Translations under genes and position numbers: made by a program
The notes under the pieces: model-generated
Databases searched by the model: none
The model's input: only the letters and a program-made list of their open reading frames with translations
Told to the model about the DNA's origin: nothing
Shown here: positions 1 through 6,138 of the stretch, one piece after another
How the letters are laid out: the number at the start of each line of letters is the position of its first letter
How positions within the stretch are numbered: position 1 is the stretch's first letter
Origin: a virus
DNA length: 22,545 nucleotides
Virus record (IMG/VR): IMGVR_UViG_3300025913_000523
Location: 1-22,545 of that record
Reading direction: 5' to 3' (one strand)

Positions 1-1
1 A

Positions 2-100
2 ACCATCGTTTTCAATCTGATCGAAGTAGTGAAAAAGATGATGGCCCAAATCGAAAATCTGAATGAAGCGGTGAGGATTTTAAATGATCGACAAGGATAA
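2..100 (+). CDS. C-terminal end of an unidentified protein (5' truncated)
   Basis: An open frame enters from the left edge and stops with TAA at 98-100, giving 32 residues ending in EAVRILNDRQG. The visible part is an amphipathic helix with heptad-like hydrophobics (I, L, V, M), suggesting a coiled-coil or helical C-terminus. It overlaps the following RHH gene by 17 nt, as co-translated phage genes do. Function cannot be assigned because the N-terminus lies outside the window. Confidence 0.5.
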   Translation, partial: TIVFNLIEVVKKMMAQIENLNEAVRILNDRQG

Positions 101-263
101 ACGGCGGTACTATACGTCATCGGTACATTTTTCATTAGAAACCATGCGTCAGGCAAATGAGCTTGAGCAGGTTTTTCAGGAAAGCCGGAGCAAGGTTGTA
201 TCACGGGCAATTGATTTTCTGTACCAGTCTCGTATGGCAGGCAAACCAGTAACCAATGGCTAA
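84..263 (+). CDS. Small ribbon-helix-helix (CopG/Arc-like) DNA-binding protein
   Basis: This 59-aa protein is too short for routine ORF calling. The ATG at 84 follows GAGG with 7-nt spacing (71-76). Residues about 11-19 (TSSVHFSLE) look like the short beta strand of an RHH fold. Helix 1 is ETMRQANELEQVFQE, the turn is SRSKVVSR, and helix 2 is AIDFLYQSR. Such proteins dimerise through the strand and bind DNA, often as repressors (Arc and Mnt of P22 are the classic examples). Its TAA (261-263) overlaps the stop codon of the convergent endolysin gene (260-262). The RHH assignment is from pattern only; the regulatory target is unknown. Confidence 0.65.
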   Translation: MIDKDKRRYYTSSVHFSLETMRQANELEQVFQESRSKVVSRAIDFLYQSRMAGKPVTNG

Positions 264-670
264 TCGACAATCTCGAAGTGGCAAAGATCATTAAATTTCT
301 GGTCATTAATGTCTTTGTCACTATCCCAGTCGCCGCCGTAGCGGATTGCGTGGGTAATCTTGCCCTCGTCCTTCAGTCTTGCAGCAATGCCCATGACATA
401 CCCGGCAAACCAGTACATGCGATTGGTATTTGCCCAGTCAATAGGGTATGGAGCGACGTCAGCAGCCAGTGAGGGGCGAGCATTGTGTTTGCTGTCAGGC
501 CATTTGAGCTTCGTCGCTCCACGCCGGAACGCCATGTTCTGGTCTATTTCTGACCTAGCGCCCTCCAGCACAGTGCAGTCGAAAGTGCGCACCACCTCAA
601 AAAACAGCGCCTGCAAGTCAGGATGGCAGGTGGACAGGTTCGAGAAGGATTTTTTGCTAAAGGTCGGCAT
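260..670 (-). CDS. Endolysin, peptidase M15 family (L-alanyl-D-glutamate endopeptidase type)
   Basis: This 136-aa protein should cut the peptide stem of peptidoglycan at lysis. The Zn-ligand pattern of phage M15 endopeptidases is present: SKHNARPSLAAD (H62, D71) followed by VAPYPIDW, then GGDWD near 113-117 and the C-terminal DLCHFEI with H131. Length matches the family. I chose the ATG at 670 because MPTFSKKS begins the domain and AGGA lies 8 nt upstream; the frame stays open further upstream, but that part is read in another frame by the preceding gene. There is no signal peptide, so release would need a holin, which is not evident beside it. It is last in the leftward operon and overlaps the Cys-rich gene by 14 nt. 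Confidence 0.93.
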   Translation of the reverse strand: MPTFSKKSFSNLSTCHPDLQALFFEVVRTFDCTVLEGARSEIDQNMAFRRGATKLKWPDSKHNARPSLAADVAPYPIDWANTNRMYWFAGYVMGIAARLKDEGKITHAIRYGGDWDSDKDINDQKFNDLCHFEIVD

Positions 671-872
671 CGGTATCGTCCTGATTTTGTTCAGTCTGTT
701 TGTGATTGTCCACCAGCAGCGGATGGCATGGTTTACCGCATGTCCGGCAAATGTAATGGCCGCCGCAATCCGCCGTGTGGACGGCATAAAATTCCCGCTT
801 GCAGCATATCGACACCAGCACCTTTCTTTCTCCAGATACAATCCCGCCCAAGGAGTAGCGGGGCCACCTCAC
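657..872 (-). CDS. Cys/His-rich mini-protein (putative zinc knuckle)
   Basis: The 71 residues contain CCKREFYAVH, then HTADCGGHYICRTCGKPCHP, a cluster of Cys and His that could bind zinc (CxxC plus CH). The start ATGA (872-869) overlaps the stop of the upstream VRR-NUC gene, and the 3' end overlaps the endolysin by 14 nt, so it is translated as part of the same operon. Function is unknown. The Cys cluster and the overlaps on both sides are the reasons for calling it real. Confidence 0.6.
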   Translation of the reverse strand: MRWPRYSLGGIVSGERKVLVSICCKREFYAVHTADCGGHYICRTCGKPCHPLLVDNHKQTEQNQDDTDADL

Positions 873-1528
873 CTGTCATCCCTGTCCGGGGGAATGGAGG
901 CTTCGTACGGTGACATGACTTCCCTGATTCCGAGGTTAATATACGCCCTGATTATTTTTATCCCATCTTCGGCCCCAAATGCAAAGCGGCAGGCGAACCC
1001 TACCGACCTCATGCGCTCCTGAAACTCTTCCTGCCGTTTCCACGTCTCACTGCGGCGTTCGGATGGCGTGTACTCGCGGGCCTGCTTCACCTCCAGCCAA
1101 AGCCCGCAGAACCGCCCTGAGGGCCTCGCCACGAATAGATCACTGGTTCCGGCCAGTAGCCCCATGCGTTTTGCAACAGCGGCCTGTACAACGGTCCTAC
1201 GGCGCTCGTTGTCGAACTTCATGGTGAACCCGCGCAGTACCTCCTGTGTCTGTGTCCACTGGTAAATATCTGCCTGCTCTTTCCACTCCTTTCGGTGCTT
1301 CGGCTTTGTTCCTCGTGGAACCTTGGGCGATGACCCGTGAACCGGCCCCTGACTCGCCTCCTCTCTGCCAGACGCTTTTTCGTGGGATAGCCCTAAAACC
1401 TCCAGAGAAACCCGTGGTGCGACTATCCCGACTGACCCCTTGCTCGGGGTCGAGTAAAGCATTTTAACCGACTGTAGGTACTTCTCCCGCTGTTTTTGGG
1501 TTAAATTCCATCCGTCTTTGTCTCGCAT
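869..1528 (-). CDS. VRR-NUC domain nuclease (PD-(D/E)xK fold)
   Basis: This 219-aa protein carries a C-terminal nuclease domain. GTSDLFVARPSGRFCGLWLE followed by VKQ supplies the G-x-x-D...ExK signature (residues about 129-150), and a helical segment ending in GIKIIRAYI closes the domain. VRR-NUC proteins in phages are thought to act as structure-specific nucleases in recombination, replication or DNA packaging. The first 90 residues are basic, low in motif content and probably flexible. The start at 1528 has only a weak Shine-Dalgarno (GGAT), and the gene overlaps the preceding one by 28 nt, so the true start could be further in. Its place next to the initiator fits a replication/recombination role. 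Confidence 0.85.
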   Translation of the reverse strand: MRDKDGWNLTQKQREKYLQSVKMLYSTPSKGSVGIVAPRVSLEVLGLSHEKASGREEASQGPVHGSSPKVPRGTKPKHRKEWKEQADIYQWTQTQEVLRGFTMKFDNERRRTVVQAAVAKRMGLLAGTSDLFVARPSGRFCGLWLEVKQAREYTPSERRSETWKRQEEFQERMRSVGFACRFAFGAEDGIKIIRAYINLGIREVMSPYEASIPPDRDDR

Positions 1529-1848
1529 GCTGCACCATCCTTGGTGATTGGTTTGTCCAGCATTCTTTGCTGAGGCGCCAACATCCTTGCTTCAATGTCC
1601 TTCTCATAGGCCGGTCTATAAAACATGGGAAGCCAGGTTACAGGCTGTTTCCCGCCATTCATGAATATCACCATCTGCAAGCCTTCAATCGTCCTGGACA
1701 GTCTGCCTGCTTCGTATCTTTCAGGATTTGGCACCGTGTCATCATTTGCCCTGTTCAGGTCATCCCATGTCACGTTGCTTGCAATATCCTTGAGTGACAT
1801 TTGCGCAGCTTCTAACGTTTGGAGATTTCCATATCTTCCGTTGTACAT
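1501..1848 (-). CDS. Hypothetical protein downstream of the replication initiator
   Basis: The 115-aa protein is not recognised. It is preceded by AAGG 8 nt before the ATG and begins 10 nt after the initiator stop codon, so it is in the same transcription unit. The middle (YEAGRLSRTIEGLQMVIFMN) looks folded, while the C-terminus is Lys/Asp/Thr-rich. By position it sits where lambda keeps its helicase loader P, but it is half that size and shows no Walker motif, so I do not assign that function. An internal Met at residue 17 is an alternative start. Confidence 0.6.
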   Translation of the reverse strand: MYNGRYGNLQTLEAAQMSLKDIASNVTWDDLNRANDDTVPNPERYEAGRLSRTIEGLQMVIFMNGGKQPVTWLPMFYRPAYEKDIEARMLAPQQRMLDKPITKDGAACETKTDGI

Positions 1849-1858
1849 TTTTTATACC

Positions 1859-2581
1859 TTAATGTTGGGTGGACTTCCTTCCAAGTCGTGCCAGTGCCGC
1901 TTTCGAAAATGCCTGTGCTATTTCCTTTGGCAGACGCGGTGCTGGTTCTCCGTAGCACCCGCAGTGTTGCTGTGGCCTGCGACAACTGCCGCATATCACA
2001 GGGTCCTGCGTGACTGGCTCGCAGACCTTGGCATTCTTGTGCCAGTGGGGCTTTGCCTCGTTTTCTTCCTTGTAGTCCTTTCGGGTCTTTGGCTTTCGGC
2101 TTTTGGCTTTTGGAGACGCAGTCTCACAAGAGCTTTTTTGTATCTGTGTTTGAATATGGTTTGTATCTGGTATAGCTGTGCCGATTCCGGCACTTCCAAC
2201 TGCCGATTCCGGCATTTCGATATGCCGATTTCGGCAAATGGCATCTTTCATCTGTTCGAGGGCCGGGAAAAGAGCCATTCCTTTGTCAGTAAATGCGTAC
2301 CAAATTGTTCTATCCATTGAAGTTTTATTGTAATTTCCTTTCAAAAGAAGGTTCTCTTTCTCGCACCTTTCTATCGTTGTTCTTAGTGTCTTTTTAGACC
2401 AATATGAGAAAATATCAAGCAAAGCGTCATGTGTATTATATGACCAGAATGTTCCATCGAAGAAATTCTTTCTATTGGCAATATTTCGCTCGGTCCAGTG
2501 GGCAATGTGGTTCAAAAAAATAGCAACATGAACGCCATATTTTTTTGCAATCTGTACATCGAAAGAATGGTGAAGAGACAT
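1859..2581 (-). CDS. Winged-helix replication initiator with origin iterons inside the gene (lambda O-like organisation)
   Basis: This 240-aa protein has three parts. Residues 1-110 form a helical, winged-helix-like DNA-binding domain (AIFLNHIAHWTERN, then YWSKKTLRTTIERCEKENLL, then TIWYAFTDKG). Residues about 112-190 are a low-complexity linker, and the C-terminus has a Cys cluster (CGSCRRPQQHCGC, 197-209) that could bind zinc. The linker coding sequence contains three 22-bp-spaced repeats, which is the layout of lambda O, where the initiator gene contains its own origin. I chose the ATG at 2581 because AAGGA lies 10 nt before it, whereas it directly abuts the ATG at 2590. Helicase-loader partners are not identifiable nearby. 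Confidence 0.75.
   Translation of the reverse strand: MSLHHSFDVQIAKKYGVHVAIFLNHIAHWTERNIANRKNFFDGTFWSYNTHDALLDIFSYWSKKTLRTTIERCEKENLLLKGNYNKTSMDRTIWYAFTDKGMALFPALEQMKDAICRNRHIEMPESAVGSAGIGTAIPDTNHIQTQIQKSSCETASPKAKSRKPKTRKDYKEENEAKPHWHKNAKVCEPVTQDPVICGSCRRPQQHCGCYGEPAPRLPKEIAQAFSKAALARLGRKSTQH
2091..2178. other. AT-richer flank with heptamer repeats beside the iterons (possible unwinding element)
   Basis: On the downstream side of the iterons in gene direction lie GGCTTTC, GGCTTTT, GGCTTTT in tandem (2091-2111) and then an AT-rich stretch with a TTTTTT run (about 2125-2178). Lambda ori has the same order: iterons followed by an A+T-rich segment in the direction of O transcription. Assignment as a DNA unwinding element is inference. 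Confidence 0.4.
2179..2236. repeat. Three 14-bp iterons at exact 22-bp spacing (putative origin)
   Basis: Plus-strand copies are TGCCGATTCCGGCA at 2179-2192 and 2201-2214, and TGCCGATTTCGGCA at 2223-2236. Each is a near palindrome (the third has arms TGCCGA/TCGGCA). The 22-bp period is about two helical turns, so bound proteins would stack on one face. Because 22 is not a multiple of three, the three copies are read in three different codon frames of the initiator (CRNRH, MPESA, SAGIG), so the DNA, not the peptide, is conserved. This is expected for initiator binding sites. Confidence 0.85.
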
Positions 2582-2671
2582 AACTGACATTTCCTTGTGA
2601 TGGTGGTTGACCCCGACACAAGGAAGGCTATAATTGGCCTTGCGCTGGTAAGGATCACCGTAGTTTTGAAT

Positions 2672-2695
2672 CCCGTTCCCTTGCCGGGGGACGGG
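2672..2695. other. GC-rich hairpin in the initiator leader
   Basis: CCCGTTCCC (2672-2680) can pair with GGGGACGGG (2687-2695) with one G-U, leaving a 6-nt loop. It lies in the 147-nt gap between the 178-aa gene and the initiator. No T-run follows on either strand, so it is not a standard intrinsic terminator; it could be a leader structure or transcript stabiliser. The rest of the gap shows no gene. Confidence 0.4.
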
Positions 2696-2737
2696 GTAGC
2701 TTTAGCCAGATAATACTACTCCACCAAATCCCGCTCG

Positions 2738-3274
2738 TCACACCGCAATAAACAGTTGTGGCAACTCCTGAAGGGTTACCACCAGCTTTCGATATTTTTT
2801 GTACAGTTCCAGTTGTACGGTTTCCTCCTGATATTCCTTTTCACAATCGACTATTTCCTTTTGCGTTTCTTCAAGTCTCTTTATGTTCCAGTGGAACATG
2901 CAGTCTTTTTTGTTAATCTCTTGCTGAAGGTCCATTGTTTTTTTTCTTAAGGAAGCCATTCTGTTTACAAGATTCACAAGATCACGCTCCCTTGAATTGG
3001 TATAGTCATGCAGCTCAATGCAGTTCCTGAAAATCTCATTTCCCTTTTGCCAGATTATGTTGATTGCATTGCCAGCATGATGGTCTGATCGAATGAAATA
3101 ATTGACCCTTCCCCATGGAATGCCATTGAGTTTGCTCGATTTATAGTCAATCAACTCCATGGGTGTTATCTGTTTGAAAAACGAAAGTGTCATCTGTTTC
3201 TTGTTAAGGGACAGCGTTTTGATTTCCATTGCAACTGTATTTATTTTAACCTGAGAAATATCGATGACTGCCAT
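2738..3274 (-). CDS. Hypothetical coiled-coil protein, first gene of the leftward operon
   Basis: The 178-aa protein is not recognised. Residues 1-85 appear globular (TLSFFKQITPMELIDYKSS, then VNYFIRSDHHAGNAINIIWQ). Residues about 95-160 are a long charged helix with heptads (LVNLVNRMASLRKKTMDLQQ and the following segment), likely a coiled coil. The ATG at 3274 has AGGGAG 9 nt upstream. It is the promoter-proximal gene facing the RHH gene at 3403, so it may be an early regulator or a replication accessory protein, but no motif shows this. Confidence 0.75.
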   Translation of the reverse strand: MAVIDISQVKINTVAMEIKTLSLNKKQMTLSFFKQITPMELIDYKSSKLNGIPWGRVNYFIRSDHHAGNAINIIWQKGNEIFRNCIELHDYTNSRERDLVNLVNRMASLRKKTMDLQQEINKKDCMFHWNIKRLEETQKEIVDCEKEYQEETVQLELYKKYRKLVVTLQELPQLFIAV

Positions 3275-3305
3275 TTACTGAATCTCCCTTTATGAAAAGT
3301 TACCC

Positions 3306-3316
3306 ACAGTTTCTGT
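3306..3316. promoter_or_regulatory. Palindrome at the rightward -35 (candidate operator)
   Basis: ACAG-TTT-CTGT, overlapping the last base before the -35. The overlapping 9-mer TTACCCACA (3300-3308) is one mismatch from the DnaA box TTATCCACA. ACCCACA recurs at 3323-3329, 21 bp later. Confidence 0.4.
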
Positions 3317-3344
3317 TGATAAACCCACATTCTACCTATATAAT
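3316..3344 (+). promoter_or_regulatory. Strong sigma70-type promoter for the rightward operon
   Basis: TTGATA (3316-3321), a 17-bp spacer, and a perfect TATAAT (3339-3344). Transcription would begin near 3351 and read into the RHH gene at 3403. Confidence 0.8.
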
Positions 3345-3356
3345 TAGACAAGTAAA
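3329..3356 (-). promoter_or_regulatory. Candidate leftward promoter overlapping the rightward one
   Basis: On the minus strand, TTTACT (plus-strand AGTAAA, 3351-3356), a 16-bp spacer, and TAGAAT (plus-strand ATTCTA, 3329-3334). Its -10 lies inside the spacer of the rightward promoter, so the two cannot be occupied at once. It would drive the gene at 3274-2738 and the initiator. Confidence 0.5.
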
Positions 3357-3366
3357 CAAAAACACA

Positions 3367-3379
3367 TTTGTTCAACAAA
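3367..3379. promoter_or_regulatory. Palindrome just downstream of the rightward start site (candidate operator)
   Basis: TTTGTT-C-AACAAA is a perfect 13-bp palindrome at about +16 to +28 of the predicted rightward transcript, a normal position for a roadblock-type repressor site. The RHH protein encoded just downstream is the natural candidate ligand. Confidence 0.4.
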
Positions 3380-3402
3380 ACGGCACTAACAGGATCAAAA
3401 CA

Positions 3403-3582
3403 ATGACAAAAGAACCACTGATCGGATTCAACTTCCAGATGCCGGAATCACGCTGGAAGTTTCTTAAACAGGAGTCCATGGAAACCCGCAAGCCCATGGG
3501 GCGCATACTCATTGAGTACATCGAGGCACAGATCAAAAAAAGAGAGAAAAAGGAGTTGACAGGCAAGGAGACAAATGTATAA
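3403..3582 (+). CDS. Small RHH protein, first gene of the rightward operon (candidate repressor)
   Basis: This 59-aa protein starts at the ATG 3403 (AGGA 8 nt upstream). An open frame extends upstream to 3292, but that would include the promoter. GFNFQMPESRWKFLKQESME gives an RHH-like strand and helix 1, KPMGRILIEYIEAQI gives the turn and helix 2, and a Lys/Glu-rich tail follows. It resembles Arc-type regulators that control phage promoters. Being encoded directly behind the divergent promoter pair suggests autoregulation. DNA binding is inferred from the fold pattern only. Confidence 0.7.
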   Translation: MTKEPLIGFNFQMPESRWKFLKQESMETRKPMGRILIEYIEAQIKKREKKELTGKETNV

Positions 3583-3679
3583 TTCTACATATCGACAAAT
3601 AAATATGAGTGACGAAGATATACTTGGAATCGAATACTGGCTGTTTATGATTTTCTTGCTGTTGCTTTGGAAGTTGTAA
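3575..3679 (+). CDS. 34-aa single-pass membrane peptide
   Basis: ATG at 3575 follows AAGGAG closely (4-nt spacing) and overlaps the RHH stop by 8 nt. Its C-terminal half, YWLFMIFLLLLWKL, is a hydrophobic helix preceded by an acidic stretch (SDEDILGIE). An internal Met at 3605 lacks a ribosome binding site. Role unknown; it could be a holin-like or host-membrane-modulating peptide. Confidence 0.55.
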   Translation: MYNSTYRQINMSDEDILGIEYWLFMIFLLLLWKL

Positions 3680-3691
3680 TACAGAAGTAAA

Positions 3692-3744
3692 ACCGCTGGG
3701 CCAAGGGGCAGCAACCCCATGACCCGGTGTTCAAAACCACTTGG
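3692..3744 (+). promoter_or_regulatory. Leader hairpin that can cover the next ribosome binding site
   Basis: One fold is ACC (3692-3694)/GGT (3726-3728), GGG/CCC (3723-3725), GGGG (3705-3708)/CCCC (3715-3718) with loop CAGCAA. An alternative pairs CCAAG (3701-3705) with CTTGG (3740-3744), which overlaps the GGAG used by the gene at 3753. The two folds share G3705, so they compete, a layout suited to translational control. Confidence 0.4.
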
Positions 3745-3752
3745 AGATTGTC

Positions 3753-3923
3753 ATGAACGATAGAAGCATAGCGCTTGTATGCGCTGTTGTGCAACAGGAA
3801 CGCCCGTACTACAACGGGAATCCCCAAATGGACAATGGGGATGTATGGTGTCCTATGTGCGATCTCTGGCATGAGAACAGCACATGGTGCCAGGCAAACA
3901 TGGAGGTTGGCCATGAGTTATGA
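3753..3923 (+). CDS. Small zinc-ribbon-like protein
   Basis: 56 aa from the ATG at 3753, with GGAG 7 nt upstream. It contains WCPMCDLWHENSTWC, giving CxxC plus H and C as possible zinc ligands. No function is recognised. The last 11 nt overlap the next gene. Confidence 0.65.
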   Translation: MNDRSIALVCAVVQQERPYYNGNPQMDNGDVWCPMCDLWHENSTWCQANMEVGHEL

Positions 3924-4359
3924 CAGACAGGTTACAGACATAGCAGACCGCTTCGTAGAGCTGTACGCCAAGCGCGACAGCATGACCGGAGTCTGGTCCA
4001 TCGATACATACGACATCCCCGAATATGACCTGAATCACCTTGCAGGAATGATGCTGTCCAAGGATGACGATCTTGCCTCGCAGGCGACAGGCCCAGACAA
4101 CGACGAATGGGAAAAGGCCATGATGCCTGCCCTGACACGCGCCCTGCTGTCCGGCAGACCACCCGCAGAACAGGAAGACTTCAACGATGTCTGGATGAGC
4201 GGCGTTCGCGCATACCTGAGAGACAGCATGCAACACGTGCTGGACGAGCGGCTTGATTTCATCAAGGAGGATGACCAGTGCTACACAACAATGGTGTGGG
4301 ACCGAGGAAACGAAAGGGCGTGCGAAATCACGCAGATTGGCTCAGGACGACAGTACTGA
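3913..4359 (+). CDS. Hypothetical acidic protein
   Basis: The start is the ATG at 3913, 6 nt after GGAGG; longer upstream versions are shadows of the preceding gene. The 148-aa product is acidic and mostly helical (VTDIADRFVELYAKRDS; AYLRDSMQHVLDERLDFIKE) with no recognised motif. It precedes the Sak4-like ATPase and may belong with the recombination genes, but only by position. Confidence 0.7.
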   Translation: MSYDRQVTDIADRFVELYAKRDSMTGVWSIDTYDIPEYDLNHLAGMMLSKDDDLASQATGPDNDEWEKAMMPALTRALLSGRPPAEQEDFNDVWMSGVRAYLRDSMQHVLDERLDFIKEDDQCYTTMVWDRGNERACEITQIGSGRQY

Positions 4360-4430
4360 TGAGCATGTTGTTTGTGGGTATTTTTTACATTGTTTGGTTA
4401 ATGACGGGAGAAACAATATGGCATTAAGAG
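4359..4430 (+). CDS. Possible 23-aa hydrophobic peptide
   Basis: ATG at 4359 overlaps the upstream stop as TGATG. The peptide MSMLLFVGIFYIVWLMTG plus five residues is one membrane helix. It overlaps the Sak4-like start by 13 nt. There is no good Shine-Dalgarno (AGGA is 11 nt away), so it may be chance. Confidence 0.3.
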
Positions 4431-5275
4431 GCGTTAAGCCCGAGGCGATCAAAAAGCGTCTGAAGGCATTCTTTTACGGGAACGCAGGGGCAGGCAAGAC
4501 AACAGCGGCGATCAGTTTTCCAAAACCCTATCTCATTGAGACTGAGGGCGGCGCAGAGAATGATTCCTACATCAAGAAGCTGAAGGAAAGCGGGGCGTCC
4601 GTGTTCAGCACCTCAGACTATGACGATGTGATGGAGGAAATTCGCACCCTGATGACAGAGGACCATGACTACAAGACACTTGTCATTGATCCGCTCACGC
4701 ATGTATACGATGACCTTGTCGAGAAGTGCGGCAAGAACAGCAAGATCGGGACTGACTTTGGCCGTCACTACTCAGAAGCCAACAAGCGAATGAAACAGAT
4801 GATGAAGATTCTTGCCAGACTGGACATGAATGTCATCATCACGAGTCATGCCAAGAAAGAATACGGCGATGAGATGAAGGTCATTGGCACGACATTCGAT
4901 TGCTACAAAAAGCTGGACTACCTCTTTGATCTCGTCATCGAAGTGCAGAAGCGTGGAGACAACCGGGTCGGGATTGTGAAGAAGTCACGCATTGATGCAT
5001 TCCCCGATGGCGAAACAATAGAATTCAGCTATGACCAGATTGCAGAACGGTATGGAAGAGAGACGCTTGAGAGAACAGCCGTCGCCGCCAGTCTTGCAAC
5101 ACCAGAGCAGGTGGCTGAGATCAGGCGATTCATCGAGATTCTGCACATAGATGAAGAGACACAAGGGAAAATACTTAAGAAGGAGGACGTTGAGGATTTC
5201 AGCTATCTGTCAGCAGATTACATTCAACGGTGTATTGACAAAATGAAGAGCAAAATAAACGGAGACGCAGCATGA
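4418..5275 (+). CDS. Sak4-like RecA/AAA ATPase (phage single-strand-annealing recombinase family)
   Basis: This 285-aa protein has Walker A GNAGAGKT (residues 21-28), Walker B-like YKTLVID (85-91) and IITSHAKKE later in the core, the pattern of phage AAA_24/Sak4 ATPases. These small RecA-fold proteins assist strand annealing with a dedicated SSB, and an SSB-like gene follows with an ATGA overlap, matching the usual pairing. The ATG at 4418 (GGGAG 8 nt upstream) starts MALRGVKPEAIKKR, directly before the core beta strand. The C-terminal 60 residues are helical. Confidence 0.88.
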   Translation: MALRGVKPEAIKKRLKAFFYGNAGAGKTTAAISFPKPYLIETEGGAENDSYIKKLKESGASVFSTSDYDDVMEEIRTLMTEDHDYKTLVIDPLTHVYDDLVEKCGKNSKIGTDFGRHYSEANKRMKQMMKILARLDMNVIITSHAKKEYGDEMKVIGTTFDCYKKLDYLFDLVIEVQKRGDNRVGIVKKSRIDAFPDGETIEFSYDQIAERYGRETLERTAVAASLATPEQVAEIRRFIEILHIDEETQGKILKKEDVEDFSYLSADYIQRCIDKMKSKINGDAA

Positions 5276-5784
5276 TGGAAGATTTCAGCTATGAGGCAAT
5301 GTCAGAAGAGCAGGCGCAGCAACAGAGGTTTTCGCTCCTGCCAGATGGTGAGTACCATGCGACAGTGGAAAGGTTTGAAGGCAAGATGTCCAGGTCCGGA
5401 AATCGCATGGTGGAGTTCCTCCTTCATGTGTATGACAAGGAAGGTCGTCCACATGAGGTCACAGATTACATCGCCTTCACTCCAAAAATGGCATGGAAGC
5501 TGCGACATCACTGCGAGTCTGGTGGCATGAAAGAAGCCTATGAGAACCGCACATGGCGTCCCCAGTTGTCAGTCGGCAAGAGCTTTCGGGTGCTGGTGAA
5601 GACCGATCCGGGTCAGGAAATACCCCATGACAAGCTCAAGGGTAAACCAGCAGGGTCCAGATATTCAGACAAGAACTCGATTGAAGACTATCTGGCACCG
5701 AAGCCAAAGAGCGCTGGAGCTGCTACGCAGAACTCTATGCAGGGGCATCCGGCCTTTGAAGATGACATAGACATACCGTTTTGA
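5272..5784 (+). CDS. Single-stranded DNA-binding protein (DUF669-like)
   Basis: The 170-aa protein has an OB-type N-terminal domain (LPDGEYHATVERFEGKMSRS, then MVEFLLHVYDKEG). It ends in an acidic tail DDIDIPF, the peptide SSBs use to recruit partners. It starts ATGATGG, overlapping the Sak4-like stop codon; a second ATG at 5275 is equally possible. Role: coating ssDNA for replication and Sak4-driven annealing. Confidence 0.85.
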   Translation: MMEDFSYEAMSEEQAQQQRFSLLPDGEYHATVERFEGKMSRSGNRMVEFLLHVYDKEGRPHEVTDYIAFTPKMAWKLRHHCESGGMKEAYENRTWRPQLSVGKSFRVLVKTDPGQEIPHDKLKGKPAGSRYSDKNSIEDYLAPKPKSAGAATQNSMQGHPAFEDDIDIPF

Positions 5785-5799
5785 ATGATACAACAGTAT

Positions 5800-5824
5800 G
5801 AGGGGTGTCTATTATTTACCCCTC
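5800..5824 (+). other. Hairpin after the SSB gene
   Basis: GAGGGGT (5800-5806) pairs perfectly with ACCCCTC (5818-5824) around an AT-rich 11-nt loop. There is no U-tract, so it is not a canonical terminator; it may be a processing or attenuation site at an operon boundary. Confidence 0.45.
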
Positions 5825-5845
5825 CACTGTTCTACAAATCCATCG

Positions 5846-5874
5846 TTGATTAACCGTAGCTTTTTGGTTTAAAT
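5846..5874 (+). promoter_or_regulatory. Possible internal promoter
   Basis: TTGATT (5846-5851), 17-bp spacer, TTAAAT (5869-5874). It lies in the only gap between the SSB gene and the exported-protein cassette. The -10 is weak (4 of 6). Confidence 0.35.
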
Positions 5875-5888
5875 AGCAGGATTCGAGG

Positions 5889-6128
5889 ATGAAGAATCAG
5901 GGAAAAAAGATGTTCGATTACAGGGCTATACTGGAAAGCCCACAGGCCGTTGCCTTCCGTCTTGCAGTGAGTGCCTATGGCATGTATTGCCTTGGTGGCA
6001 TAACCCCTCCCCATGCCGTTGAGAAGCTCCACAAGGAATGTCTCCAGAGATACCGGGACTTTCTGGACGAGCTTGGAATCCACATGTCTATCCCAAACCA
6101 CAAGGCGGTTTCCCGTGAAAGAAAGTGA
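5889..6128 (+). CDS. Hypothetical small helical protein
   Basis: 79 aa from the ATG at 5889 (AGGA 7 nt upstream), or 72 aa from 5910 (AGGG 7 nt upstream). Both have usable ribosome sites. It is helical (AVAFRLAVSAYGMYC; AVEKLHKECLQRYRDFLDEL). It is not recognised. Confidence 0.6.
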   Translation: MKNQGKKMFDYRAILESPQAVAFRLAVSAYGMYCLGGITPPHAVEKLHKECLQRYRDFLDELGIHMSIPNHKAVSRERK

Positions 6129-6138
6129 GGGACCAGTA

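Noticed and set aside
2671-2700. Intrinsic terminator before the initiator
   Set aside because: The stem is good but no T-run follows on either strand.
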